Shown: positions 8,786 through 18,315, counted from the first letter of the stretch. The stretch is DNA of 64,000 bases from Pseudomonadota bacterium (GCA_027625145.1 JAQBXK010000005.1:34952-98951), one strand, 5' to 3'. A program made the numbers and translations. Notes: generated by a model from the letters alone, not told the origin.

Positions 8786-9520
8786 ATGGCTAATTTTAAT
8801 GGACAAACAGCAGTTATAACTGGAGGAGCGCAAGGCATTGGGTTGGCTACTGCAAAGAGATTTACTGAAGATGGCTGTGAAGTTATGATTTGGGACATGG
8901 ATGAAAAATTGGGATTAGAAGCGGCAAAAAAATTAAATTGTCATTTTCTTAAAATGGACCAAACTGATAATAATTTAGTAAAAGAAACAACTGAAAAAAC
9001 TATAAAAATAATGAAAAAAATTGATATTTTAGTTTGTAGTGCTGGAATAGCCGGCCCTACTTTTCCTACCTGGGATTACCCAGTCGAAGAATGGTCAAAA
9101 GTATTTAATGTAAATGTTAATGGCGTTTTTTATTGTAACAAACATGTTGTTAAGTCAATGCGCGAAAATGGATATGGAAGAATAATTAATATAGCTTCTA
9201 TAGCTGGAAAAGAAGGTAACCCTAATGCATCTGCTTACTCAGCTTCCAAAGCTGCTGTAATAGCTCTAACTAAGTCTTTGGGGAAAGAAACTGCTGATCA
9301 AGATATTGCAGTTAATTGTATTACACCAGCAACTGCTAAAACTAGAATTTTAGACCAAGTTTCTCAAGAATTTATTGATTATATGATTTCAAAAATTCCC
9401 AGAAATAGATTTGTTAAAGTTGAAGAAATAGCCGCATTAATAGCTTTTTTAGCAAGCAAAGAAAACAGCTTTACAACAGCAGGAGTATTTGACATTTCTG
9501 GAGGTAGAGCAACTTATTAA
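8786..9520 (+). CDS. Short-chain dehydrogenase/reductase (SDR)
   Basis: A classical SDR of 244 residues. The cofactor loop TGGAQGIG lies at 12-19, the NAG-equivalent is CSAG near 84-87, and the catalytic set is S138, Y151 and K155 (YSASK). The acidic residue in WDMDE after the second strand favours NAD(H) over NADP(H). The start ATG at 8786 has GGGGGAA nine bases upstream. Substrate is not recognisable; the FabG-like architecture is common in sugar and polyol dehydrogenases, which would fit the tetronate genes on the other strand. It is transcribed divergently from DUF2938/otnC/otnI and ends before a well-formed terminator. Confidence 0.86.
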   Translation: MANFNGQTAVITGGAQGIGLATAKRFTEDGCEVMIWDMDEKLGLEAAKKLNCHFLKMDQTDNNLVKETTEKTIKIMKKIDILVCSAGIAGPTFPTWDYPVEEWSKVFNVNVNGVFYCNKHVVKSMRENGYGRIINIASIAGKEGNPNASAYSASKAAVIALTKSLGKETADQDIAVNCITPATAKTRILDQVSQEFIDYMISKIPRNRFVKVEEIAALIAFLASKENSFTTAGVFDISGGRATY

Positions 9521-9533
9521 TAAATTAATTAGT

Positions 9534-9554
9534 GAGGATTTTTAGGAGATCCTC
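9534..9554 (+). repeat. Small inverted repeat after the SDR gene
   Basis: GAGGAT and ATCCTC face each other across nine bases, 14 bases after the SDR stop codon. There is no T-run behind it, so alone it is not a terminator; it may protect the 3' end or belong to a short RNA ended by the terminator at 9573-9611. Confidence 0.4.
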
Positions 9555-9572
9555 TGCACCTTTGAATAATGA

Positions 9573-9611
9573 GACAATAATAATCGGGGGAGAAAATTAT
9601 TGTCTTTTTTT
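9573..9611 (+). terminator. Rho-independent terminator after the SDR gene
   Basis: The arms GACAATAA (9573-9580) and TTATTGTC (9597-9604) form an eight-pair stem closed by a 16-base loop rich in G, followed immediately by seven T. It would end transcription of the SDR gene at 9520. Confidence 0.7.
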
Positions 9612-9722
9612 ATGATTAATTAAACGGGGAGTTATATATAATCATTGAGACATTATTTGCATGATTTATCTAATAAATTAATTGTTATTTTCTTCAGTAA
9701 ATCAGAATAAACAAATACGCAT

Positions 9723-9769
9723 AAAATTTAATCAACATTTCTGCTGGAATTTAATTATGATTAAATTTT
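9723..9769 (-). terminator. Possible terminator of the LysE-family gene
   Basis: AAAATTTAATCA (9723-9734) and TGATTAAATTTT (9758-9769) are perfect 12-base inverted arms just downstream of the reverse-strand LysE-family stop. The stem is AT only and the T-run is within the arm, so termination is plausible but not certain. Confidence 0.4.
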
Positions 9770-9776
9770 AATCTAG

Positions 9777-10388
9777 TTATACGTCAGAACTTAGTTCCAT
9801 AATTGCAGAAAGAATGACAACTGCAAATAATGCTATTCCCATCCCCCTATTAACCCAAAGTTGTTTACTTGAGTGTAAAGACCATTTTTTTAAACTTAAT
9901 CCAAGCCACAGCCATAAAAAATGTATGGGTATCCATATGCAATTAACAATTAAAAACTTAGTAAGTATCTCAACATTATATGAGTCCATACCTAATGATA
10001 ATACAATAAATAAATGTCCCTGAACGACATAAGCCTTAGGGTTAATAAACTGAAGAATTATTCCTTCATATAATCTTGGTGCTTTTGAAACTTCTTTAAA
10101 ACCTGTTTTATTATCAGATGTTGCAATACGCCAAGCCAAAAAAGATAAATATGATAGAGACAAAAATAAAAAAGTTATTTCAACACCATCGATTTGAAAT
10201 AAAAACTTTTTAAACCCAATCACAACTAATAAAGCAACCGAATTAGTTCCAATAAACAAACCTATTAGATACAGGACACCTATACGCCATCCAAAACCAG
10301 CTCCAACACCAGCAAGCGACAGAACTCCAGGGCCAGGAGTGACCATCATTAAAAAACTAATAATAATATAAGAAATATAAGAAACCAT
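9777..10388 (-). CDS. LysE/RhtB family amino-acid exporter
   Basis: A 203-residue, very hydrophobic protein with the LysE family N-terminus, including TPGPGVLSLAGVGAGFGW at about 17-34, and five to six membrane helices. The family exports amino acids (lysine, threonine, homoserine lactone and relatives) from the cytoplasm. The internal segment QFINPKAYVVQGHLF with its NPK is also characteristic. It stands between an intergenic region with hairpins and the FAD-dependent dehydrogenases; 94 bases separate it from the downstream end of the latter. The specific substrate cannot be read from sequence. Confidence 0.85.
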   Translation of the reverse strand: MVSYISYIIISFLMMVTPGPGVLSLAGVGAGFGWRIGVLYLIGLFIGTNSVALLVVIGFKKFLFQIDGVEITFLFLSLSYLSFLAWRIATSDNKTGFKEVSKAPRLYEGIILQFINPKAYVVQGHLFIVLSLGMDSYNVEILTKFLIVNCIWIPIHFLWLWLGLSLKKWSLHSSKQLWVNRGMGIALFAVVILSAIMELSSDV

Positions 10389-10482
10389 ATTATTCTTATA
10401 AAGTAGACACTCTATACCTTTATTAAAAATATAAAAAAATAATTGATATGTTAATTATATGAAACGAATAAGTTTAGCAATA

Positions 10483-11895
10483 CTATAAAAAAAGCTTTCC
10501 AGGGTTCATTATTTTATATGGGTCAAATGCCATTTTAACCTGTTTCATAACATTCACAGCACTGCCAAGCTCTTTTAACATATATTTTCTTTTACCTTGT
10601 CCTATACCATGTTCGCCAGTACAAGTTCCATCCATACGTATAGCTCTTTCAGAAATTCTCGTTAAGAACGTATCAAGCTTTTTTAACTCTTCTTTACTAT
10701 TTTTATCAATTAATAATGCCACATGAAAATTACCATCTCCAGCATGACTGACAATTGGGCCAATAAGGTTATTTTTTTCCATATCTTCAATTGTCTCTAT
10801 CATGCAATCTGAAAGTCTAGAGATAGGTACACAGACATCTGTCGAATAAATATTTGCTTCAGGGCGAACCGCTTTACAAGACCAATAAGCATCATGCCTT
10901 GCTTGCCATAACTTACTTCTTTCTTCATTATTTGATGTCCATTCGAAATCATTTCCTCCAAAATCAGATGCAATTTCTCCAAATAACTCTGACTGCTCTT
11001 TTACGGATGATTCGCTTCCATGAAACTCTAATAATAACAAAGGTGATTCTGGCAAATTTGTCTTAGAGTAGTTATTAATGGCTTTGACTTGTGCGAGATC
11101 CAAAAACTCAATCCTAGCAACTGGAATGCCTGATTGTATAGTCATTATCACAGCATCAGTAGCGTCTTTTACCGAAGGAAAACTTACTCTTCCACCAGCT
11201 ATAACTTCAGGTATTCCATATAACTTCAAAGTTATTTCAGTAGAAATACCAAGCGTTCCTTCAGAGCCAACCATTAGACGAGTCAAGTCATACCCAGCAG
11301 AACTTTTACGTGCTTTATTAGCTGTTTTAATTAATTGTCCATCAGCAGTTACTACTTCAAGAGCTATTACATTATCTTTCATAGTCCCATATTTTACGGC
11401 ATTAGTTCCAGATGCTCGAGTAGCTGCCATGCCTCCTATAGATGCATTTGCTCCAGGATCAATTGGAAAAAAAAGCCCTGTATCTCTCAGGTGAGTATTT
11501 AGTTGTTCTCTTGTAACTCCGGGTTGAACAACAACCAAAAGATCTTCTTGATAAACATTAAGGATTTTATTCATATTATTCATATCAATTGATATCCCTC
11601 CATAAGGGGCATTTACATGCCCTTCAAATGAAGACCCAATTCCAAACGGAATGATTGGACATTTATATTCATTACAAATTTTTACTACTTTTTGAACATC
11701 TTCTTTAGATTCAACAAAAACCACTCCATCTGGCAACTCTGAATCATGGATAGTCATAGTGTGAGTATGTTGTTCTAAAATACTTTTAGAACTTGAAAAT
11801 TGTTGACCAAATTCACTTTTAATTTTTTCTACACATAATCTAATACTTTCCTTATCATAATCATTTTCTGACCAGAAAGACGTGTTATCATCCAT
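10483..11895 (-). CDS. FAD-linked oxidoreductase (D-lactate dehydrogenase/GlcD type), paralogue 2
   Basis: A 470-residue flavoprotein with an N-terminal FAD-binding PCMH domain (CPIIPFGIGSSFEGHVNAP near 80-100, PGANASIGGMAATRASGTNA near 150) and a C-terminal FAD oxidase domain with SHAGDGNFHV and CTGEHGIGQGK. This is the layout of cytochrome-linked D-lactate dehydrogenase and glycolate oxidase GlcD. I place the start at ATG 11895, with GGGAG eight bases upstream, rather than at the GTG five codons earlier. It oxidises a 2-hydroxy acid and passes electrons to the respiratory chain. It follows a visibly similar paralogue after 45 bases, so a tandem duplication is evident. GlcE and GlcF partners are absent, which favours a D-lactate-type enzyme. 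Confidence 0.85.
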   Translation of the reverse strand: MDDNTSFWSENDYDKESIRLCVEKIKSEFGQQFSSSKSILEQHTHTMTIHDSELPDGVVFVESKEDVQKVVKICNEYKCPIIPFGIGSSFEGHVNAPYGGISIDMNNMNKILNVYQEDLLVVVQPGVTREQLNTHLRDTGLFFPIDPGANASIGGMAATRASGTNAVKYGTMKDNVIALEVVTADGQLIKTANKARKSSAGYDLTRLMVGSEGTLGISTEITLKLYGIPEVIAGGRVSFPSVKDATDAVIMTIQSGIPVARIEFLDLAQVKAINNYSKTNLPESPLLLLEFHGSESSVKEQSELFGEIASDFGGNDFEWTSNNEERSKLWQARHDAYWSCKAVRPEANIYSTDVCVPISRLSDCMIETIEDMEKNNLIGPIVSHAGDGNFHVALLIDKNSKEELKKLDTFLTRISERAIRMDGTCTGEHGIGQGKRKYMLKELGSAVNVMKQVKMAFDPYKIMNPGKLFL

Positions 11896-11940
11896 GCTTA
11901 TTGCTCCCACAAATAAAGCTATTAAAAATATTTTTGATAA

Positions 11941-13353
11941 TCAAAGAATTTTTCCTGGATTCATTATTCCTTTTGGATCAAGTTCATTCTTTATAAGTTT
12001 CATAAAATTAACAGCTGGGCCCAGCTCATCAATTAAATATTGTTTCTTTCCTTGGCCAACACCATGCTCTCCAGTGCACGTTCCATCCATTCTTATAGCT
12101 CTATGAGCTAACCTTTCTAAAAAACCATTAGCAACCTCAACTTCTTTTTGATTTTTAGGGTCTATTAAAAGTTGTACATGAAAATTACCATCACCAACGT
12201 GTCCTACAATTGGACCAAAAAGAGAATTTTTTTCCATATCTTCTATTGTATCAATAATGCATTCAGACAGACGAGAAATAGGAACGCACACGTCAGTTGC
12301 TATATATTCAGCTTCTGGACGACAAGCTTTGACTGCATAATAAACGTCATGCCTAGCCTTCCAAAGTTTATTTCTCTCTTCAATATTTGAAGTCCATTCA
12401 AAGTTATCAGCGTCGAAATCTTTAGAAATTTCATTAAATAATTCAGACTGTTCTTTTACCGATGACTTGCTTCCATGAAATTCTAATAATAGTAATGGAG
12501 CCTCTGGTAAGCTTAACTTGGAATAGTTGTTAACAGCTTTGACTTGTGCAACATCTAAAAGTTCAATTCTAGCTATTGGAATTCCTGCTTGTATAGTCAT
12601 AATTACAGCATCAGTTGCATCTTTGACTGATGGAAAAGTGCATCGTCCTGCTCCTATTTCCTCAGGGATACCATATAATTTAAGTGTTATTTCTGTGATT
12701 ACTCCCAATGTACCTTCTGACCCGACTATTAACCTGGTTAAATCATAACCAGCTGAGCTTTTTTTTGCTCTACTTGCAGTTTTTATTATCTCTCCATTAG
12801 GCATTACAACTTCTAATGAAATAACATTATCTTTCATTGTTCCGTAACGAACAGCATTTGTACCAGAAGCTCGAGTAGCCGTCATTCCTCCAATAGATGC
12901 ATTTGCTCCAGGATCAATGGGGAAAAATAATCCAGTGTCTCTTAAATAAGTATTAAGTTGTTCTCTAGTAACTCCTGGCTGAACAATAACTGTGGAATCC
13001 TCAGGATGAACTTCTATTATTTTATTAAGGTTATTCATATCTATAGATATGCCACCAAAATTAGCATTCAAATGGCCTTCCAGTGAAGATCCAGCGCCAA
13101 AAGGTATAATAGGACATCCAAATTCTTGACAAATTTTAACAGTTTTTTGAACATCTTCTTTGTTTGATGCAAAGACAACACCATCCGGCAATTCAGATTG
13201 ATGGACTGTAGTTGTACTAGTGTGTTGTTCTCTAACGGACTTAGAAATTGAAAATTGTTGTCCAAATTCTTCTTTTAAAGCATTAACTGCTCCTGATATA
13301 TTATAATTATAATCCTTGTACATTGCGTTGTCATTTTGATTGAAAATTGTCAC
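11941..13353 (-). CDS. FAD-linked oxidoreductase (D-lactate dehydrogenase/GlcD type), paralogue 1
   Basis: This 470-residue flavoprotein is the first of the tandem pair. Its FAD-binding domain shows CPIIPFGAGSSLEGHLNA and PGANASIGGMTATRASGTNA, and the C-terminal domain shows GHVGDGNFHVQLLI and MDGTCTGEHGVGQGKK. Differences from the second copy concentrate near the active-site side, for example GHVGDG here against SHAGDG there, so substrate ranges may differ. By family it oxidises D-lactate or another 2-hydroxy acid to the keto acid. A lactate-forming sugar-acid operon lies about 5 kb away, which gives these enzymes a possible metabolic partner, though stereochemistry would have to fit. Its promoter must lie in the 143 bases shared with kdgK. 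Confidence 0.86.
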   Translation of the reverse strand: MTIFNQNDNAMYKDYNYNISGAVNALKEEFGQQFSISKSVREQHTSTTTVHQSELPDGVVFASNKEDVQKTVKICQEFGCPIIPFGAGSSLEGHLNANFGGISIDMNNLNKIIEVHPEDSTVIVQPGVTREQLNTYLRDTGLFFPIDPGANASIGGMTATRASGTNAVRYGTMKDNVISLEVVMPNGEIIKTASRAKKSSAGYDLTRLIVGSEGTLGVITEITLKLYGIPEEIGAGRCTFPSVKDATDAVIMTIQAGIPIARIELLDVAQVKAVNNYSKLSLPEAPLLLLEFHGSKSSVKEQSELFNEISKDFDADNFEWTSNIEERNKLWKARHDVYYAVKACRPEAEYIATDVCVPISRLSECIIDTIEDMEKNSLFGPIVGHVGDGNFHVQLLIDPKNQKEVEVANGFLERLAHRAIRMDGTCTGEHGVGQGKKQYLIDELGPAVNFMKLIKNELDPKGIMNPGKIL

Positions 13354-13496
13354 TTAAAGTTCCTATTTTATAATAGTCATTTAATTATATTAAAATATTA
13401 TAATCAATTAATTACAATTACAGATTGATTAAAATACAACATATCAATAAAAATTATAATTTGAAGAAAATATTAAGTGATTTCTTTAGGAATGCA

Positions 13497-14441
13497 ATGA
13501 TGAATAAAAATAAAAAAGCTGTGTTTGTTGGCGAATGCATGATTGAATTAAGTGGAAGCATTGCTAACTTAAGCAAGACATCAACATCAATAAACATCAA
13601 CTTTGGAGGAGACACTTATAATTCTGCTGTATATTTTTCAAGATTATCTTCTAATAAGACAACAACGTTTTATTCAACAGCACTTGGCAAAGATAATTTT
13701 TCTGAACAAATGGTTTCAAGGTTTAAATCAGAAAATATAAATTGTGATTATATTAGAAGAGATGGGAGACATCCTCCGGGCCTATATTCTATTGCAACTG
13801 ATGAAAAAGGTGAGAGAAAATTTTCATACTGGAGAAATGAGTCACCATCAAAGCTTATTTTTTCAGGACTAAAAGGAAGAAAGTTAATTGATAATATTTT
13901 AAATTCAGACATTCTTTATTATTCTGGAATAACTGCGAGCATTATAGATAAGAATCAGCAAATAGAGCTTATTAAATTAGGAGCATCTGCATCAATTTCT
14001 GCTTTTGACTTTAATTACAGAGATAAACTTCACTTTAATAAAAAAGAATCTCAACTATTATTTAAAGATATTAATAATAATGTTAATATTCATTTCATTT
14101 CATATGATGATGCAAAAGAATTATTTAATATAAATAACCCTAATGAAATTATTGAAATTGCTAGCAACAACAAAAATCTTGTTATCTTGCGATATAAAAA
14201 TAAAATATTGTATAAAAAAAAGAATGAAGAATTAAAAACGATAACAGTTCCTCATGGAGAGGTTGTAGATACTACTGCTGCTGGAGATGCTTTTAATGGA
14301 TCTTTTTTAGCTTTAATGAATAATGAAAAAAATATTTCAATAGAAGAAAACATTCTCATTTCGCACTCAATTACACGTGAAGTGATTAAACATAAAGGGG
14401 CTATTATTCCTAAAGAACTTATGCCTGAAATATTAAATTAA
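13497..14441 (+). CDS. kdgK: 2-keto-3-deoxygluconate kinase (PfkB family)
   Basis: The 314-residue product matches KdgK closely: GECMIELSG at the start, FGGDTYNSAVYFSRL, PGLYSIATDEKGERKFSYWRNE, the catalytic Asp in DTTAAGDAFNGS, and an ending AIIPKELMPEI. It phosphorylates 2-keto-3-deoxygluconate to KDPG, the substrate of Eda encoded at 23926-24546. Two adjacent ATGs at 13497 and 13500 follow TTAGGA; either fits, and the frame further upstream has no similarity. A hydroxyacid reductase gene follows after 19 bases with a GGAGG site, so the two form an operon. Hexuronate or gluconate-type acids are the likely ultimate sources. Confidence 0.9.
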   Translation: MMNKNKKAVFVGECMIELSGSIANLSKTSTSININFGGDTYNSAVYFSRLSSNKTTTFYSTALGKDNFSEQMVSRFKSENINCDYIRRDGRHPPGLYSIATDEKGERKFSYWRNESPSKLIFSGLKGRKLIDNILNSDILYYSGITASIIDKNQQIELIKLGASASISAFDFNYRDKLHFNKKESQLLFKDINNNVNIHFISYDDAKELFNINNPNEIIEIASNNKNLVILRYKNKILYKKKNEELKTITVPHGEVVDTTAAGDAFNGSFLALMNNEKNISIEENILISHSITREVIKHKGAIIPKELMPEILN

Positions 14442-14460
14442 TAATAAGGAGGAACTTAAA

Positions 14461-15414
14461 ATGAAAAAAAACTTACTTATAATGTCTGAAATGCCTGAAT
14501 TCTTAGTATCTTTATTTGATAAGTCATACAATACTTTTAAAGTTTGGGAGCAAAGAGGCTCTCCATTAAACAAAGATAAAGAAATATATATATCAAAAAT
14601 TAGTAAAGATATCGATGCGATTGCTGTCATGGGAGGAACAAAAATATCTGCAGAATTAATGCAAAGCATGCCTAATTTAAAAGTTATAGGCTGTTATGGT
14701 GTTGGATATGATGCAATTGATGTCAAATTTGCACAAAGTGCTGGGATTAAAGTTACCAACACTCCAGAAGTATTAAATGATGAAGTGGCTGACACCGCTA
14801 TTGCGTTAATGCTGGCCGTATATAAAAATATTATTCATGCTGAAAAATTTGCAAGAAATAATTTATGGGTTGATGGAGAATTTCCTTTATCAAGAAAATT
14901 TTCCGGAACAAAACTAGGTATAGTTGGAATGGGAAGAATAGGAAAAGCTATAGCTAAACGAGCAGAAGCTTTTGATTGTAAGGTTTCTTATCATTCTAGA
15001 AACGAAACAGATGTTAAATACAAGTACTATAAAGACATAAATGATTTAGCAAAAGAAGTTGATACGCTTTGTATAATTACACCAGGAGGTAAAGAAACTG
15101 AAAAATTAATTAATAGAACGGTTTTAAATAATCTTGGAAAAAACGGAGTAATCATAAATGTTGCCAGAGGTTCTGTCATAGACCAAGATGAATTAATTAA
15201 TTGCTTGAAAACAAATGTCATAGCTGGAGCTGGCTTGGATGTTTATACCAATGAACCAAATATCCCTATAGAACTAATTAATCTTAAAAATACCGTTTTA
15301 TTACCACATATAGCTTCAGCAACCGTTGAAACAAGAAATGCTATGGGACAATTAGTTTTTGATAATATTAAAGCTTATTTTGAAAACAAGCCTTTAATTT
15401 CACCAGTTGTTTAA
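14461..15414 (+). CDS. D-isomer-specific 2-hydroxyacid dehydrogenase (glyoxylate/hydroxypyruvate reductase type)
   Basis: This 317-residue NAD(P)-dependent dehydrogenase has the three catalytic residues of the family: R236 in NVARGSVID, E265 in YTNEPN and H283 in LLPHIAS. The dinucleotide loop is GMGRIG at 156-161 and is followed by HSR near 178-180, which favours NADPH. It resembles GhrB-type reductases that turn glyoxylate or hydroxypyruvate into glycolate or glycerate, or 2-ketogluconate into gluconate. Coupling to kdgK (19 bases downstream, GGAGGAACTTAAA leader) suggests reduction of a keto-sugar acid feeding the KDG route. The convergent LtnD-like gene ends one base after its stop codon. 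Confidence 0.87.
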   Translation: MKKNLLIMSEMPEFLVSLFDKSYNTFKVWEQRGSPLNKDKEIYISKISKDIDAIAVMGGTKISAELMQSMPNLKVIGCYGVGYDAIDVKFAQSAGIKVTNTPEVLNDEVADTAIALMLAVYKNIIHAEKFARNNLWVDGEFPLSRKFSGTKLGIVGMGRIGKAIAKRAEAFDCKVSYHSRNETDVKYKYYKDINDLAKEVDTLCIITPGGKETEKLINRTVLNNLGKNGVIINVARGSVIDQDELINCLKTNVIAGAGLDVYTNEPNIPIELINLKNTVLLPHIASATVETRNAMGQLVFDNIKAYFENKPLISPVV

Positions 15415-15415
15415 A

Positions 15416-16315
15416 TCAATTTTTATTTTTAGGTAAGTTTATGCCGGCATTACGTGCGTATACTTTTGCAACAGCGGCATCATCTTCATTACCTAAACCA
15501 GAGCCAGCTGCAGCAACAAATTGCTGTAATGCTGCTGCAGTTAATGGAGCAGAAAAGTTAGAATTTTTAGCAATATCTAGAACAATACCTAAATCTTTGG
15601 GCCATATATTAACAGATGACCTAGGCGTATAATCATTATCTATTATGTGTGGAGCCCTATTTTCAAGCATCCAAGAACTTCCTGCACATTTTGAAATAAC
15701 TTCTAAAAATCTTTTAGGTTCAATGCCCTGAGTAATACCAAAAGTAAGAGCCTCTGCCATTGCTGCTATATGAACACCTGCAAGCATTTGGTTCACAGCT
15801 TTCATAGCAGAGCCCGCGCCTGGAGTTTCACCAAATTCAAATATTGTTTCTGATGTCGCTTCCAAAATAGGCTTAGCTAAATTATATGCTTCATTACTTC
15901 CTGAGATCATATAAGACAATTTACCTTGAGATGATTTCAAAGAACCACCTGAAATAGGAGCATCAAGATATAGCAACCCATAGCTTTTGCAATTCATAGC
16001 CATTTCTTTTGCAAAATCAGGTGAGACAGTAGTGCATACAATTATTAAGGTGCCTTTTCTTAATTTTTTTGCAATTCCATCTTCTCCAAATAGAATATCT
16101 CTAGTTTGTTTGTCATTCAAAACAACAATGAAAACTGCATCTAAAAGATCAAAAGAGATGTTTTCTTTAGCCCCTCCTTCTTCTATAAGTTTTTTTTGTT
16201 GAAGAGGATTTATGTCTTGTCCATAAACAATATAACCAGATCTAACAAGTGATTGAGCTATTCCGTAACCCATTGATCCTAGCCCAATAACTGATATTTT
16301 TTTTTTATTACTCAT
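15416..16315 (-). CDS. ltnD: L-threonate dehydrogenase-like NAD-dependent 3-hydroxyacid dehydrogenase
   Basis: A 299-residue beta-hydroxyacid dehydrogenase with GLGSMGYG at 11-18, substrate loop DAPISGGSLKSSQGK at 119-132 and catalytic K172 with N175 in MKAVNQMLAG. The stretches AGSSWMLENRAPHI and DYTPRSSVNIWPKDLGIV are what sets the LtnD group apart from HIBADH and GarR as I know them. LtnD oxidises L-threonate to 2-oxo-tetronate, which OtnI then isomerises; OtnI and OtnC homologues lie at 6.7-8.1 kb in this window and DenD at 24.6 kb. It follows the XylD-type gene by 23 bases on the same strand. Tartronate semialdehyde reductase is the main alternative. Confidence 0.82.
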   Translation of the reverse strand: MSNKKKISVIGLGSMGYGIAQSLVRSGYIVYGQDINPLQQKKLIEEGGAKENISFDLLDAVFIVVLNDKQTRDILFGEDGIAKKLRKGTLIIVCTTVSPDFAKEMAMNCKSYGLLYLDAPISGGSLKSSQGKLSYMISGSNEAYNLAKPILEATSETIFEFGETPGAGSAMKAVNQMLAGVHIAAMAEALTFGITQGIEPKRFLEVISKCAGSSWMLENRAPHIIDNDYTPRSSVNIWPKDLGIVLDIAKNSNFSAPLTAAALQQFVAAAGSGLGNEDDAAVAKVYARNAGINLPKNKN

Positions 16316-16338
16316 GATATTTAATTGCTCATGCTAAA

Positions 16339-18120
16339 TTAATGGTTATCACGTGGCAATGATCTTCTGACCTTTTGGTATTTTACCGCATTTTCTAAAA
16401 CACCACCTTGAGCTAATTGTCCGACGTAATTTCTATAAATCTCTTGCCAAGGAGTCTGACTTTCTGGCATTTCAGGAGGACCTAATTTTTTTCTTTCATT
16501 AAGCTCTTCATCGTCAACTAACATATCAGCAGTATGCTTATTTAAATCAATTTTAATGATATCGCCAGTTTTAAGCCAAGCTAAACCACCTCCTACTGCA
16601 CTTTCAGGAGAGGCATTTAATATAGAAGGACTTCCAGATGTACCTGATTGACGTCCATCTCCAATACAAGGCAACTCTTTTACACCTCTTTTAATTAACT
16701 CATCAGAAGGTTGCATATTAACAACTTCAGCAGAGCCTGGCCATCCTACCGTTCCCGCACCTCTAATAACTAAGATACAATTTTCATCCATATTTAAACT
16801 TTGATCATTAACCCTATCATGATAATCTTCAGAGCCTTCAAAAACTATTGCCCTTCCTTCAAGAACACCTTCAGCTCCTGGCCTAGAAAGAAAGTTTTCT
16901 TTAAAACTTTGAGAAATAACAGAAGTTTTCATTATAGCAGAATCAAAAAGGTTTCCTTTTAAAACGATAAATCCAGCACGTTCCATTAGTGGCTTTTGGA
17001 ATGAAGTAATTACTCTTTCATCTTTACTTTTTATTCCTTCAAGTGCTTTAGATAATTTTTTTCCACTAACTGTTAAAACATCCCCATGAAGTTTTTTATT
17101 TGCTAAAAGCTCTGCCATAACAGCAGCGGTTCCTCCAGCTCTATGATAGCTTTCACATAAAAATTCACCTGCTGGCTGTATATTTACCATTAATGGAATA
17201 TCGTAACCTATATTTTGCCATGCATCGGTTTCCAATTCTAATCCAACATGTCTTGCTATAGCTGTCAAATGAGGCTGAGCATTTGTAGACCCTCCAATTG
17301 CAGAATTAACAACAATTGCATTTTCAAAAGCTTGACGTGTCATAATTTTAGAAGGTGTTAAGTCTTCTTTAACCATTTCAACAATTCTCAAGCCTGTCTT
17401 ATAAGCCATTTGACCACGCTCTTTGTAGGGTGCAGGAATGTTAGCATTTCCAGTCAAGCTCATTCCCAAAGCTTCAGCTAAAGAATTCATAGTTGAAGCA
17501 GTGCCCATTGTATTACAATGACCATCAGATGGAGCTGAAGATGTAACAATCTCAATAAATTCTTCATAATCTATTCTGCCTGCAGCTAACTCTACACGAC
17601 CATCCCAAACAGCAGTCCCAGAGCCTGCTAATTTTCCATTATGCCATCCATCAAGCATTGGGCCACCATTTAAAACAATAGCTGGCAAATCAACAGTTGC
17701 AGCAGCCATTAAGCATGCAGGTGTTGTTTTATCGCAACCAGTTGTCAAAACTACTCCATCTAAAGGGTATCCGTGTAAAATTTCTACTAATCCTAAATAA
17801 GCTAAATTTCTATCTAATGAGGCAGTTGGTCTTTTTAAAGTTTCTTGAATTGGATGAACTGGAAACTCAAATGCAATTCCTCCTGCACTTCTTATTCCTT
17901 CTCTAACTCTTTCTGCCAGTTTAATATGTACCCTATTACAAGGAGATATATCTGATCCAGTTTGTGCTATTCCTATTATAGGCTTACCTGAGCGCAATTC
18001 TTCTGGAGTTAAACCAAAATTCATAGATCTTTCTAAATATAAAGCAGTCATTCCAGGATTTGTTGGATTATCAAACCATTGTTGACTTCTATATTTTGGA
18101 TTAAAATTCTTATCTGACAT
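16339..18120 (-). CDS. xylD: Sugar-acid dehydratase of the IlvD/Edd family, XylD (D-xylonate dehydratase) type
   Basis: The 593-residue product follows the Caulobacter XylD sequence closely from [17 protein letters not shown] to the C-terminal LPRDNH. Cysteines that would hold the Fe-S cluster are C61 (DISPCNR), C129 (TTGCDKTT) and C202 (GHCNTMG). XylD dehydrates D-xylonate to 2-keto-3-deoxy-xylonate; relatives take arabonate, fuconate or gluconate. I start at ATG 18120, seven bases after GGGGAG, five codons inside the longest frame. It is divergent from the UxaA-type operon across a region with a long inverted repeat, and precedes the LtnD-like gene. Dihydroxy-acid dehydratase (IlvD) is unlikely given the specific similarity. 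Confidence 0.88.
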   Translation of the reverse strand: MSDKNFNPKYRSQQWFDNPTNPGMTALYLERSMNFGLTPEELRSGKPIIGIAQTGSDISPCNRVHIKLAERVREGIRSAGGIAFEFPVHPIQETLKRPTASLDRNLAYLGLVEILHGYPLDGVVLTTGCDKTTPACLMAAATVDLPAIVLNGGPMLDGWHNGKLAGSGTAVWDGRVELAAGRIDYEEFIEIVTSSAPSDGHCNTMGTASTMNSLAEALGMSLTGNANIPAPYKERGQMAYKTGLRIVEMVKEDLTPSKIMTRQAFENAIVVNSAIGGSTNAQPHLTAIARHVGLELETDAWQNIGYDIPLMVNIQPAGEFLCESYHRAGGTAAVMAELLANKKLHGDVLTVSGKKLSKALEGIKSKDERVITSFQKPLMERAGFIVLKGNLFDSAIMKTSVISQSFKENFLSRPGAEGVLEGRAIVFEGSEDYHDRVNDQSLNMDENCILVIRGAGTVGWPGSAEVVNMQPSDELIKRGVKELPCIGDGRQSGTSGSPSILNASPESAVGGGLAWLKTGDIIKIDLNKHTADMLVDDEELNERKKLGPPEMPESQTPWQEIYRNYVGQLAQGGVLENAVKYQKVRRSLPRDNH

Positions 18121-18175
18121 AAACTTGCTCCCCAAGTAAAAAAAAATTAAAATTTTGTTAACAAATTAAGTATAT

Positions 18176-18294
18176 AAATTATTTTATAAATAGTATGTAT
18201 ATAATATTAAATTTAAATATTTTATGAAATTTAAAATAATCATACTTGATTTTAAAAAAATCAAAAGATAATTTAGTTATTTATAAAATAATTT
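18176..18294. promoter_or_regulatory. Divergent control region with 17-bp inverted repeat
   Basis: Between xylD and the UxaA-type gene, a 17-base sequence at 18176-18192 (AAATTATTTTATAAATA) recurs as its exact reverse complement at 18278-18294. Inside it AGTATG (18192-18197) faces CATACT (18241-18246), and TTGATTT (18246-18252) faces AAATCAA (18258-18264). Such nested symmetry in a divergent spacer could be operator sites for a sugar-acid regulator. The low GC makes chance matches easier, but 17 perfect pairs is more than expected from such a short region. Confidence 0.4.
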
Positions 18295-18315
18295 TATCAA
18301 ATGGGGGAACTATTA

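Noticed and set aside
8740..8898. N-terminal extension of the DUF2938 protein by 53 residues
   Set aside because: It would overlap the divergent SDR gene, whose first residues are certain, and has no family similarity; the ATG at 8739 is preferred.
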